Below, piece by piece: positions 44,570-55,561 of a stretch of DNA of 64,000 nt. Within the stretch, counting starts at the first letter, position 1. Every line of letters begins with the position of its first letter. The stretch comes from Hofstenia miamia (taxonomy: Eukaryota; Xenacoelomorpha; Acoela). The DNA lies in NCBI GenBank assembly GCA_004352715.1, contig SCFE01000109.1, forward strand, positions 1,275,679 to 1,339,678, in the 5' to 3' direction. Position numbers and translations under genes: made by a program. The notes under the pieces were generated by a model. It was not told where the DNA came from and did not search any database. It worked only from the letters and a program-made list of their open reading frames with translations.

Positions 44570-47040
44570 TGCTCTGTGAAGCAATCGTCAGAGGCTTGTT
44601 TGAGGTGCTATGTCGTTTGAAACAGCAAATGCTTTGATCAAATATAAAAATAAAACGCCACTTCATCAACTCTTCTCTCATATTGACAAAGAAAATGCTG
44701 CCAAAGCTCTCTTGTTTCTCTTCAAGAATCCGCTACCAAACCAACTATTATGCCATCCCCAAAAGAACCTCCATCGTACACTTCTATCAATGTAGAAAAC
44801 TCCCTACCCACGACCCTCATCAATATGAATCGCTCAATAGACATTTTCCACGAAATCACTCACCGCAACCTTGAAATATCCGTCAAAATCAGCACATGGA
44901 CTTCAAACCTCGTCTATCTGTAAAGTACATCAAAACTGAAACTACCACTACTATCATTCGGGCAAGTATTCTTAGAAATCCCTAATCAAGTAACTACTAT
45001 CACTCATATTCTGGAAGTGACACCAAGCAATTCACACCCAAGAGTGCCTTCTACCCAACAACTCATATATAGTCTGTCGTCATCAACACTGGTTTCATTT
45101 TCAAAGCCAAACTAAAAACGCCCATTCATCAAATCCACACTAAATGTATGCCCGATTCTATTCACTTCTTGGAGATCACACCCGTCTGTCATGACTCTAA
45201 TCTTAGAAGAAACTTCATCATCCAAGAATTCAATGAAACAATTTAGAGTCTATCTGCCAGGAACATCTCAGTTTTTTCAGTTGATTCCTTCTCTCCCCGC
45301 GAATTGTAAACTCTGATTTTCAGTAGAGGTAGCGGAATCGTGATAATAGTTCCAAAAGGTTTAAAACCAAAGCATAAATTGGAATCTGAATTAGACCACG
45401 ATTTATTCAAATCACTCTGGATAGAAATTATATCGTTTCAAAACAAATGTCATAAGGTTCTGATCAATATCACATACAACCCAAATAGAAATGATCATAT
45501 TCAATATCAAAATTATAAGTCAGATGAAATCTCCAAAATATAGTACCCATACATTTCTATAAATGTATTTGGTGACTTTACTATAAATAATTTTAACAAT
45601 CTTGAAAAAAATCCTTAAATGAATTCTGCGGCACATACGATTTTCACTGTGTAAATACTGACTGTCCTACTCAGAATAACAACTTAATTGACTACTTCAT
45701 AGCAAATTCCGATTTTTGTTTTAAATCCATTATCTTTGAATCATTCAGTGACCATGCTTTTTGCGCCTATATAAGTAATATAACTACTAAATCTAATCAT
45801 TTTAAAATAACATATACAACGGATTATCTAAATTATTCAGACAAATAATGGAAAGACATTTGAAAAACATATCATTCAACTATATATACACACGAAAATT
45901 TGGATGCTGTATGATTAAGTGTATTTCAGTAGACATTTGGCATGCAATTAACAAAATGGCACCAATTAAATACTGAAAGGTAAGATATTGAATTATTCAA
46001 TGCTGATGATCGTGAAAAACTTAAACAAGTAAGCATTAAAAGAAAACTATTTGAGCTTGCAAAAAGAGAAACGACAAACACTAATTGGAATAATTATGAA
46101 AAATCAAAGAAGATAATTACACAATTAAGATGTAAAAAATCTGCTTTACAACAAAACAAGTTTTTCAATACCTTAAGTAAAACAAGCGAAAAATGTCGAT
46201 ATATTCAAAAAATTATCAACTGCCTCTTGTAATATTCCAATCTTTATTATTAAGAGCTTTTTTCATAATTTTAGTGAGTATCTGTTATTCGCATTTAACC
46301 TATGCATTATTGATAACGAATTTCCTGAAATTTTCAAAAAATCTTACATAATTCTTATGTATATATAAAAATGGTAACCTTTAAAACGCAAACAATTATG
46401 GACCTATTTGCATTAACCATCCTTTTAGTAAACTGTTTGAGAAATTGTTAAATATTCAAATAAACTCCTATTTGAAATCTGAAAATATTTTCTCGAAAAA
46501 AATTTGGTTTTCGTAGTGGTTATAGCACTCAAAATGCAATTTTATCAATATCAGAACAAATATAATCTAATTTAGCCCTTAAGAAATGTATTTGTATTGC
46601 CCTTCTTGATTCAAGCAAAGCTTTTAACTCAATGAATTTTGACATAGTCAAAGATAAATTAACGTATTATAACTTTGATAACGAAGCTATTAACTTAACA
46701 ATGAACTTCCTTCAAATCCGACAGCAAAGAATTATACTCAGATTTATACTGCGGGGTGTCTCAGAGCACAGTTGTAGGTCCCATACTATTTGCAATCTAC
46801 GTGAATGACATAACTCAAAATTTGAAATACAGTAAAATTTACCAATATGCAGATGATACCTGTCTTATAAATACTAATATAAATGCAAAATGATATTGAA
46901 AATCTAACAACATATTTCACAAATATTTAACTGAAAGTAAATATTGAAAAAAGCACCATTTATAATATTCTCTCATAAGACATTCAAAAGTCTGAGAAAA
47001 AAACATTGAACTTAATATAAACCATGTAACAATTGAGCAA
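44570..47040 (+). mobile_element. Plus-strand APE non-LTR retrotransposon F (degenerate, left part)
   Basis: Order of readable blocks on the plus strand: a helical ORF1-like start (44610-44795, KYKNKTPLHQLFSHIDKEN); endonuclease pieces at 45340-45780 (GSGIVIIVPKGL, NVFGDFTINNF for G-D-F-N, NNLIDYFIANSDF, ESFSDHAF for the S-D-H block); a basic linker at 46000-46220; and RT with GFRSGYSTQNAIL, ALLDSSKAFNSMNFD, VVGPILFAIYVNDI and QYADDTCLINTN (catalytic pair intact) by 46890. Dozens of frameshifts and stops are present. The thumb is cut near 47040 by the minus-strand element G. A matching C-terminus appears at 50240-50345. Confidence 0.7.
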
Positions 47041-47059
47041 ATGAATCCATCGTTTACAT

Positions 47060-47600
47060 CCATTACTTTCATATAAATTTTCTAAAAATTCATAAAGAAT
47101 ATCGTACATTTTCTTTTTGCTAATTTTTGGATTTCCAAAGAAATCAAAGTTGTATTTTTGAATTAAATAATTCGCAATGCAGCAAATTCTATTAAAGTAC
47201 CAATGATCACTAGTATTTTCCTTCGTTTTCTTTACAACAAATAGTAGACTTTTAGTTTTCCAATTGTTTTTAAATTCGAATGAAACATAGTCTAAATTAT
47301 TAATTAAATAATATTTTCCATGGATTATATTTATTAATTGATGGACATCCTTTAATTGAAGAAATAATGAAACTGGTAGGAGTTTATAGTAAATTAAAGC
47401 ATTTTGTATGCCATATTACTAATCCATCTTAAACATTTTTTTTTGAAATTTTTCAAGTTTGTCTGTGGAGATTGCATACCAAATAGGAGAGGCATAAAAT
47501 AAACTTGGTATGATAATCGATATAAATAATTTAAATTTAGTAGATGATGGTTGACTTGAAGGTAAATTTCTTCCTAGTTGTAATAATGTTATATTGGATT
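47060..47600 (-). pseudogene. RT C-terminal part of element G
   Basis: The minus strand reads SLFYASPIWYAISTDKLEKF, the 'Y-A-S-x-x-W' block and following helix, then GIQNALIYYKLLPVSLF. The end is KYNFDFFGNPKISKKKMYD with a stop near 47060. Several stops occur. Confidence 0.65.
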
Positions 47601-47625
47601 TTTTAATTCTCTGAAAAATATGATA

Positions 47626-47949
47626 TTACCGCGATAAATTATTCACGAGGTTTGAAGTATCAATCTGAAGATTTTCAGTTTCTATCTTATGCGCTATGTA
47701 TGAAGAATTGATACTCATTAATTGAAAATTGTGGGAGTTAAATTTCATTTTATTATTTGCAGCCCACTTTATAATTCTTTCAGTATCAACCACTAATTCT
47801 TGAAAATTATTGTTTGAAATCTTCCCATCATCAGCAAAAATGTAGGAAAGTGATTGACAACAATTAATTAAGTCATTTATAAAAGCTAAAAATGTGGAAC
47901 ACCACATAATAATACAGCTCTTTGATGCGGTTTTACAAAATTTTACCAC
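47626..47949 (-). pseudogene. RT palm of element G
   Basis: The frame contains STFLAFINDLINCCQSLSY, then IFADDGKISNNNFQ (FADD, both catalytic aspartates present), and IIKWAANNKMKFNSHNFQL, the post-catalytic 'W-x-x-x-N-x-L-x-x-N' block. The 'PQGS' block just upstream is disrupted by a frame break near 47949. Confidence 0.8.
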
Positions 47950-48056
47950 TTGTCGACGATTTTTTAAGTATGATGTTAATAATTTTAAAAATTTCCACCA
48001 ATTTTGAATAATTGCAGTTTTTCAATTAATTTTCCATGTGGCAGTTTATCAATTGC

Positions 48057-48488
48057 TTAGCTAAAATCTGTATATAATGTAGATATGATTTTATTTTCAT
48101 CAAATTCTTTATAGACAACATCTAAATATGATAATAATTGTGCAACAGTTGATCCTTTATTGGTAAAACCAAATTGATTATTCGATAAAGAATTTCTTAT
48201 GATGTGATAAAGATTCCAAAACATAATCCTTTCAAATATGAGTCCAATCTTAGACAAAATACTTATTGGTCCATAGTTCTTAATATTTGTTTTACACCCA
48301 CTTTTTAAAATTGGTGTAATATAAGATCTTTTCCATATGTTTGGAATTGAGCAATTCCGTATGAAATTTTTAAAAAGTTTTAAGATATGAACGGGAAGTT
48401 CATTTCGAAATTCATATATAAATTTACTAGGTATATCATCTAAACCGCATTCACTAGACGTAATCATATCTAAAGCTTTACAAACCAT
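48057..48488 (-). pseudogene. RT fingers of element G
   Basis: The frame reads GLDDIPSKFIYEFRNELP, SIPNIWKRSYITPILKSG, KTNIKNYGPISILSKIGLIF (Tyr-Gly-Pro-Ile in place of Tyr-Arg-Pro-Ile), FGFTNKGSTVAQLLSY and STLYTDFS before a stop. It is contiguous in order with the palm segment at 47949. Confidence 0.85.
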
Positions 48489-49075
48489 ATCTAAGTTTAT
48501 TTGAATTTAATTATATGTTTGTAATTCAAAAGAAGGAAAAACTTTCGTCGTTTTCTTCGTAAACAAAGGAAAAGTAGTTGTTAAATAAATTGCTAGAATC
48601 TAGTGGATCTTTAGCAATAATTTCTTCCAAATATATTGTCAGTGGAATGGGTGATTGATTCAGAGATTGTAAAAATTTAAAACAATTATTTATATTTTTT
48701 GTAGAACACAGGCTTTCAATGAATAAAAATTTATCTAATTCAGCAGATATAAATACATCGTTACATAATTGATAATAGATTTCATTTGCTTTTAGTAGTT
48801 TTTTATATAAAGAATTGGATCTATTAAATAAATGAATTGTGTGAGATGTAAAATATGATGGAAAATCATTTCGTTTATTTCATTTCTTAGGAACATGTAT
48901 TTGAATACTTTTACATAATTCATTGTACCAGAAGTTTGTGTATATTTCTGTATATTTTGACATCTCATTTAACGAAAACAATGAACATTGGTAAAATGCT
49001 GTTAAGTTCTAATGATCTATCAAATTAAATTTGATAATTGATTTATCAATATCGTTGAATTTCAGATCATTTATA

Positions 49076-49770
49076 TTAGGAAATTAAAATATTAGTATTC
49101 ATGAAAATAATACAATGATCAGAGAAGCTTAGCATAGGAGATATGAAACAATTTTCATCATTTTCCAAATTAGTATCATTTGTAAATATTAAATCAAGAG
49201 TATTTTCATTGATATGTGTTGGAAGGTAAACAATTTGATTTAAATGTAGTGATATTAAAAAGTAAAAAATTATTTGATCATATTCATTAGGGGAAATACC
49301 ACATGAAATATCAAGCAATGGAAAGTTGAAATCACCCATTATGTAAATTAAATGTAAAGATCAAATGAAGTTTTCATTTTTAGTATATAGTCAATTATCA
49401 TTGTAGTAGAAGGCCGATATTTACGAGTGCTTGGGGAAATGTATGAGCAAATAAATCGCAATAAATTGTTGTCCAACTGAAAAAGTGTAGAGAATGCAAA
49501 TTCGCAATCAACTGAATCCTGTATATTAACAATCTTAAATGACTTTTTACACAGAATTGCACACCTTCCATGCTTTAAAAGATTTTCGCCTCTTCTTATA
49601 CATAAATTTGCAATCATATATTTTGTTCCTGAAACTAATGAATCATAAAATGTAAATTCATCCCACCATGTTTCGGTCAAACAAACAAATGAAATATCAT
49701 ATGATATTATATAATTCATTAGCGAAACTTGCTTCTCAATTTTAATAATGCTGCAGCAGTTCGTATACAT
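49076..49770 (-). pseudogene. APE endonuclease of element G
   Basis: The upstream frame (49770-49348) has MYTNCCSIIKIEKQVSL and ISFVCLTETWWDEFTF (the E-T-W motif), then GRCAILCKKSF. After a break, 49339-49076 reads MGDFNFPLLDIS (G-D-F-N), NENTLDLIFTND and MLSFSDHCIIFM (the S-D-H motif). All main catalytic blocks are readable. Only one frame break separates the halves. Confidence 0.85.
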
Positions 49771-49919
49771 AAATTTAAAGTTGTGTGTCGTATATATTCA
49801 ATCCAATTGAACTATAGTGTTATCCATAAAAAGCGAAAGATTTCTAATCTTAAGTCTACTTTTGTCCTCTCCTTCAGTTATTAATAAATATCTCTTCTTT
49901 AAACATAATTTTTCTTTCT

Positions 49920-50225
49920 CACGATCATTTTTACTTAAACAAGGTTTAATAAAGATATTTAAATACAAGCATTAGAAAGAAGTAATTTTTTATTCCATAT
50001 GGATTCCATGTTTAGAAATATAGGTCTGGGTTTGGAAGAATGTAGTTTTCCAATTCGAAAGAATTCAGTAATACAATTTGAATCAATATAAAGATGTGAA
50101 AAAATATAATGGATATTTTCTCTATCTTGTTTAAGCTTTGCATGATAACTTAATGATTCTTCTGATTCTTTTACACCGAATATAATAATTTTCTGTTTAA
50201 ATGATTCATCTTTATTTATATGAGA
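49920..50225 (-). pseudogene. ORF1 RRM-like segment of element G
   Basis: Open minus-strand frame with KQKIIIFGVKESEESL (an RNP-type beta strand), TEFFRIGKLHSSKPRPIFL and SIWNKKLLLSNA. This matches the RRM/C-terminal layout of ORF1 RNA-binding proteins in L2/CR1-type elements, with the 'R-x-G-K-x-x-x-x-x-x-R-P' signature. Its 5' portion is missing, presumably by 5' truncation at about 50225. Confidence 0.65.
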
Positions 50226-50227
50226 TA

Positions 50228-50345
50228 AACAATATAATAGCTTTCACCATCAAGCAACTAAGGTATGGAATAACTTAGATCATGAATTTCAAATTATAAA
50301 GCTACAAGAAATTCAAAAAAAATTACTCAGATTCCTCTTCAAATG
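50228..50345 (+). pseudogene. RT C-terminus on the plus strand, probable right part of element F
   Basis: The plus strand reads FHHQATKVWNNLDHEFQI, then KLQEIQKKLLRFLF and TGA. This is the terminal block typical of this RT group ('W-N-x-L' plus a basic helix). It begins right where element G starts. That is the arrangement expected if G inserted into F, although several hundred bases of F's RT are missing. Confidence 0.55.
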
Positions 50346-50565
50346 ACAATGCATTCTTAACGACAATAACGTACTACACTCATTCGAAAATCTTGTATAG
50401 CACAAGAAAGCCACAACCATGCACACACAAATTTATATTATATAAATTATATTATCATCATTCATTTGTAAATACATGTATTTGTACTGTAGTTTGTAGC
50501 TTTTGTACTAGTGTGCAGCAATAAATTTGCTTTGACTCTTCTCACTTTTGTTATATATATATATA

Positions 50566-51010
50566 NNNNNNNNNNNNNNNNNNNNNNNNNNNNNNNNNNN
50601 NNNNNNNNNNNNNNNNNNNNNNNNNNNNNNNNNNNNNNNNNNNNNNNNNNNNNNNNNNNNNNNNNNNNNNNNNNNNNNNNNNNNNNNNNNNNNNNNNNNN
50701 NNNNNNNNNNNNNNNNNNNNNNNNNNNNNNNNNNNNNNNNNNNNNNNNNNNNNNNNNNNNNNNNNNNNNNNNNNNNNNNNNNNNNNNNNNNNNNNNNNNN
50801 NNNNNNNNNNNNNNNNNNNNNNNNNNNNNNNNNNNNNNNNNNNNNNNNNNNNNNNNNNNNNNNNNNNNNNNNNNNNNNNNNNNNNNNNNNNNNNNNNNNN
50901 NNNNNNNNNNNNNNNNNNNNNNNNNNNNNNNNNNNNNNNNNNNNNNNNNNNNNNNNNNNNNNNNNNNNNNNNNNNNNNNNNNNNNNNNNNNNNNNNNNNN
51001 NNNNNNNNNN
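50566..51010. other. Assembly gap inside a TA tract
   Basis: 445 N, flanked on both sides by (TA)n (50552-50565 and 51011-51031). Confidence 0.99.
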
Positions 51011-51031
51011 TATATATATATATATATATAT

Positions 51032-51679
51032 ACATATTAAGATGATTTAAAGAATATATTTTTGCGAAGCACTTTGAGATTGCGAAAAAATATGACGCAT
51101 GATTATCGCGATAACTTAGTATCAATTTTTTTACGAAATTGTAATTAGTTTAAAAAATGTAGGTTATTGCTTAACACTACTTGAAGACAGGACTCAAATT
51201 ATCTCATTTTTGCCAAACAAAGTAAGAATTAATAACATACTTCATAAAATATGCAGGCAACTTACTATATTCGATACTCGAAGATGGTAATCACTAGTGT
51301 ATAATCATAAATTAATAAAGAATAAATATTTGAAAGAATAAATGTGTGAAAAGCAAAACTTGATTTATAGAAACCTTGCTTAAATGATTAAAGTTGAAAA
51401 ATATATATTTTTTGCAAAATTACGTTCATCTTACATAAGTATTCCATTTATTTAAACTTTAAAAATATTTTCCCCAAGTTCATATATAAGTGAAAATATG
51501 TACATGTAACTTTAAACTAATTGAGGTATACGCAATCTATGTGCAAACAACAGTTCGCGTGTTCTTTAATAATTTAATACAAATAATCTTTATATATAAA
51601 TTTTGTAAATGATTTTCCCGATATATTTATTTAGATACCTTATCCAATTCCTACCAATTTTAGTGTGAATCAAACTAAG
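51032..51679. other. Intronic AT-rich stretch
   Basis: No gene recognised. The pyrimidine-containing stretch near 51640-51665 may contribute to the acceptor of the next exon. Confidence 0.45.
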
Positions 51680-51929
51680 AGAGGGACACTGGTGTCATGT
51701 TCGCTATGCAATCACAGATACAGCTTACACAGGGTCTGGTTGGTGCTTAGTATGGGTAGCTTGTGAACGCCTTGTGGCTGTTTATCTACCATTGAAATAC
51801 AAATCAATATCGAGTAAGCGATCCACAGACAATATTCTGTTGATAGTTTGTGCATTGGCTATAATAACAGGGTCGACTCATATCAGCTGTATGCCTGATC
51901 TTGGTGAAAGCAATTTTTACATACATGAA
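51680..51929 (+). CDS. GPCR TM3-TM4 exon
   Basis: The frame reads EGHWCHVRYAITDTAY, then SGWCLVWVACERLVAVYLPL. Counting back from the Arg of CERL, the Cys of HWCH lies 25 residues before it, exactly where the conserved TM3 disulfide Cys (3.25) sits relative to Arg 3.50. The D/E-R-Y position is E-R-L. TM4 follows (NILLIVCALAIITGSTHISC). An AG at 51678-51679 followed by one base fits the phase of exon 1 (AA plus A gives Lys). The end is set at a GT at 51930, a weak donor. About 27 residues (end of TM2 and loop 1) are unaccounted for, so a small exon is missing or this copy is damaged. An in-frame TGA lies just upstream of the proposed acceptor. Confidence 0.6.
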
Positions 51930-52003
51930 GTATTTAAATTTTATTTTTTGTACTATTATATTGCAAAGAATTTAGAAGAATTATTTACTTGCTATTAACG
52001 CTA

Positions 52004-52090
52004 TTTCGACTAGGAATTTTGAAAAATTCTTGATGGTTTTCCTAAATAATTTTAAACGGCTATAACTCACGAACTTATAAAGATATTTTT
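52004..52090 (-). repeat. Dispersed repeat, copy 3 (inverted)
   Basis: On the minus strand it reads GTTCGTGAGTTATAGCCGTT, then AAAACCATCAAGAATTTTTC and AAAATTCCTAGTCGAAATAG. This is the same block order as at 15562-15667. Confidence 0.6.
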
Positions 52091-52440
52091 AATCGGAAAA
52101 CACCATAAATAGAGAATTTATTTACACAATTGTATAATTTTCATGGCAATAGAACTAAAATTAACTTCCCAGTGGCGTTCAGAAATTGGACTACCGCAGT
52201 ATTAAATTTGCAGTAGATGTAAACAAATTCAATGACAAAAAAGTGATATTCAAAGGAAATTTTGAGTGCTTATATAGACAAGGGAAATGGGTAATACTCG
52301 GACAAGTTAATATGGGCTTTCTGAGGCTTTAGAAGCACTACATAATGGTGTACAGCCATTGCTATATAAAATTGAAGGAAATTTGATCGAACCTCAATTT
52401 TAATGTTATTGTAATACGATCAGATTTTTATAGATTACAT

Positions 52441-52725
52441 TTACAATCTAAAACGGTCTACATTAATGAAATCCCAAATTTCAAAATAATCCTTATTGTA
52501 GAGGTATTCAATGTCTACAAAAAATAATGTAAGCTGTCGATAGCATGGGTCAATGTTTCCAATTACATTTTTGATATTATTAACAAATAGAGTCATGATA
52601 ATCAGAGATGAGAATGGGTCCATGTTTTTTAGCCATGCGAACTTGTTCCCAATTACATCCCTTCCCATACCCACGCATCTCATACCCATTTGGTCTTCGT
52701 TCAAATTAGACCCACATCTCTCCAT
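52441..52725 (-). other. Unidentified 94-codon open frame
   Basis: It starts with ATG at 52725. The product begins MERCGSNLNEDQMGMRCVGM and later reads LFVNNIKNVIGNIDPC and LFFVDIEYLYN. The second part faintly recalls the 'LLF-x-Y-x-ND' and 'FADD' blocks of RTs but lacks the key residues. I do not claim a function. Confidence 0.25.
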
Positions 52726-52957
52726 TTAGAAACAAGAATTTCAATGAAAGTTTATTGGATTACGTTACGAGTAAAATCGCACACAATCAACTGAGCTTCC
52801 AGTCTATCGGGTGCCAAACAGGCATGGTCTCATCGCGTCAATCCTCCAGCTGAATGCCACGTTCTCTCGGAAGCCGCGGAGCTCTCTTGCATAACCAGGA
52901 TCTCCAATACTTTTCATTAACTCTAATTGGGGCTGCAAAATTGACAACTTAATTGGG

Positions 52958-52980
52958 GCACCTGTCTACCAGTGTAGACA
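52958..52980 (+). repeat. piggyBac left terminal repeat with palindrome
   Basis: GCACC followed by the palindrome TGTCTAC-CAGT-GTAGACA. The outer 12 bases (GCACCTGTCTAC) are inverted at 56338-56349. Confidence 0.85.
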
Positions 52981-53428
52981 CATTTGAAATCGACTTGAAA
53001 TAGTAGTAAAATCGGTTTCATAGTAACAACAGGCAAACAATATTTGAAGTTCAGATTTTTGATATCTTAAATCACTTTCTGTTGGGACGGAGGTGGATTT
53101 ATTAAGCGGAGTCCACTGTAATTGAAAATTATTGCACCTATCCTTTTTACAATGTTTTAGGGGTTTCACAATTTGTGAAACTGGTCACAACATCTTATCT
53201 AGTGAGATTGCTAACACTGCATGCAATTATTATTTACAACTTATATGTAATATCATTTCCTTTCCTGAACTTTCTAATACCTGTAGCTGTCATTCACGTG
53301 TATACTGATAATGTAAAAGTTTGTATTTTAAAAACTTCACATTAGAAAACGTTCAAAAACTATAATTCACGAATTGCTAACTAATTATGATAAATACAGA
53401 ACTTTTAAAAGAAACAAGAATCTGTTTT

Positions 53429-54299
53429 TTACAAGAAATGGCATGCAGAGCAACTTTGAAAAGTTATCTTATGATCACTACAAATGCTTTTTTTACAAAT
53501 ATCGCATGTGACCCTCGTTGACTTCCGACAATGTTTTTCATGGCACTTCGAAGGCTTATGAGAAGAACGATTTAAGGAAGTAGATTTTGAAGTTTGCGGC
53601 AGTTGTGCAGTGACTCCAAAACGAGCAAAGCTGTCGTTTGCCTGAGAAAAGATCTTAGGGGTTTGATACCGACGAACTATATTTTCATGAGGTAACTGCT
53701 TTGACAAATTCTTCATAAAAGTCTTCTTTTCAATGTTTGGTGAACAGTAGGAGAAAAGTAGAAATGCATTGTTAACAGAGACATCAATCATATTGAAAAG
53801 CATGAGCATTGTGTATCTGTTGGTCTTCCTTTTGGTGGTAAAGTCTTCAATTCTGGAGTCCATGATATCTACTCCTCCTTTTCCTGAGTTATAGTCAAGC
53901 ACTATTTGAGATTTTTTGTCCTCACGATCAGTTTGAATTTCCGGCGTTTGGTGGAAAGAGGACATCATCAAAACACCTTTATTCCTTTTTGGAACATAAC
54001 TCAACAGAATTACTTTCCGTGAATGTTCATACAAAGCTTCAGAAGACAGACATTCACGGCCTCTGACTGTTTTGAAAATTTTGGGCACATCTCTACGATT
54101 GGCAGTAATAGTACCCAGTGAAGACAACCCATGATAACCCAAGGTAAGAAAAGACTTGAAACGAAGGAAAATAACGGTCCATGTAAATATTTCTGACAGA
54201 ATGATGAAATGGAATGGACAATTCCTCCACCAACTTTTGTGTCAATCCAATTGACGCTGTCCATTGACTTTCGCTGTGTAAATAATTCCTTTAAGCGCA
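53429..54299 (-). pseudogene. piggyBac transposase C-terminal half, piece 1
   Basis: The 237-codon frame from 54142 reads GTITANRRDVPKIFK, VLLSYVPKRNKGVLMMSS, then VLDYNSGKGGVDIMDSRIED, which carries the third catalytic Asp of the family (GGVD). It ends in a Cys/His-rich tail (CHEKHCRKST, CDICKKSICSDH, SCSACH), the C-terminal cross-brace zinc finger of piggyBac enzymes. The stop follows at 53429. Upstream, 54140-54299 holds the D-x-Y-F-T-S region in broken frames. This is the best-preserved piece. Confidence 0.85.
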
Positions 54300-54300
54300 N

Positions 54301-54769
54301 TTTGCCTGAGCAAAGATCTTAGGGGTTTGATACCGACGAACTATATTTTCATGAGGTAACTGCTTTGACAAATTCTTCATAAAAGTCTTCTTTTCAATGT
54401 TTGGTGAACAGTAGGAGAAAAGTAGAAACGCACTGTTAACAGAGACATCAATCATATTGAAAAGCATGCGCATTGTGTATCTGTTGGTCTTCCTTTTGGT
54501 GGTAAAGTCTTCAATTCTGGAGTCCATGATATCTACTCCTCCGTTTCCTGAGTTATATTCAAGCACTATTTGAGATTTTTTGTCCTCACGATCAGTTTGA
54601 TTTTCCGGCGTTTGGTGGAAAGAGGACATCATCAAAACGCCTTTATTCCTTTTTGGAACATAACTCAACAGAATTACTTTCCATGAATGTTCATAAAAAG
54701 CTTCAGAAGACAGACATTCACGGCCTCTGACTGTTTTGAAAATTTTGGGCACATCTCTACGATTGGCAN
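54301..54769 (-). pseudogene. piggyBac transposase fragment, piece 2 between gaps
   Basis: It repeats 53640-54107 with a few substitutions (for example YNSGNGGVD instead of YNSGKGGVD, and MRMLF for MLMLF). Bounded by single Ns on both sides, so it is a separate haplotype or copy wedged in by scaffolding. Confidence 0.85.
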
Positions 54770-54770
54770 T

Positions 54771-55561
54771 GGTAAAGTCTTCAATTCTGGAGTCCATGAT
54801 ATCTACTCCTCCTTTTCCTGAGTTATAGTCAAGCACTATTTGAGATTTTTTGTCCTCACGATCAGTTTGAATTTCCGGCGTTTGGTGGAGAGAGGACATC
54901 ATCAAAACACCTTTATTCCTTTTTGGAACATAACTCAACAGAATTAAGTTCCATGAATGTTCATACAAAGCTTCAGAAGACAGACATTCACAGCCTCTGA
55001 CTGTTTTGAAAATTTTGGGCACATCTCTACGATTGGCAGTAATAGTACCCACTGCAGACAACCCATGATAACCCAAGGTAAGAAAAGACTTGAAACGAAG
55101 TAAAATACCTGTCCATGTAAATATTTCTGAAGGCATGATGAAATGGAATGGACAGTTCCTCCACCAACTTTTGTGTCAATCCAATTTGACGCTGTCAATT
55201 GACTTTTCCTGTGTAAATAATTCCTTTAAGCGCAAAACCATTCACATCACAAATCCAAAAAATCTTGATGCCGTATTTAGCCAGTTTGGCGACCATATAT
55301 GATCTTCTAGGAATATATCCCCGATAATCATACAACTGTTCATCTATTGTAAGATGCGCAGATGGCACATAATATTTCAGAAGGTTTCTCTGAAACAAAT
55401 TCCATACATCACGTACTGCAGCCATTTTATCATCAGCTTGACTTGCTCGGCGAGTGCTTTTGTTATCCATTGTCGCATGTCTAAGAAATAGTTTGAATCT
55501 ATTGTATGCATAGCACATCGACAATAGGGTCTACTATCTTTGGAATCATAAAACTGCTCAA
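54771..55561 (-). pseudogene. piggyBac transposase core, piece 3
   Basis: 55524-55195 encodes YNRFKLFLRHATMDNKSTRR, DKMAAVRDVWNLFQRNLL, then LTIDEQLYDYRGYIPRRSYM and KYGIKIFWICDVNGFALKG. That is the DDE_Tnp_1_7 core with the first catalytic Asp (CDVNG). Further down, a shifted frame reads FRNIYMDRYFTSFQVF (D-x-Y-F-T-S, second Asp), then GTITANRRDVPKIF again. At least two frame breaks (near 55140-55180 and 55060-55080) disrupt it. 54771-55230 duplicates 53835-54296 with about 4-5% differences. Confidence 0.8.

Larger units (their letters stand above)
47045..50225 (-). mobile_element. Minus-strand APE non-LTR retrotransposon G
   Basis: From its 5' side: ORF1 RRM-like segment (50225-49920), endonuclease (49770-49076), RT (48488-47626) and RT C-terminus (to about 47060). 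It lies inside the span of plus-strand element F and inside the apparent GPCR intron. Its reading frames are broken but long stretches remain, so it seems younger than F. Confidence 0.75.

Noticed and set aside
52441-52725. RT relic in the 94-codon minus-strand frame
   Set aside because: Only faint resemblance to two RT blocks. No catalytic Asp pair and no PQGS block, so I left it unidentified.
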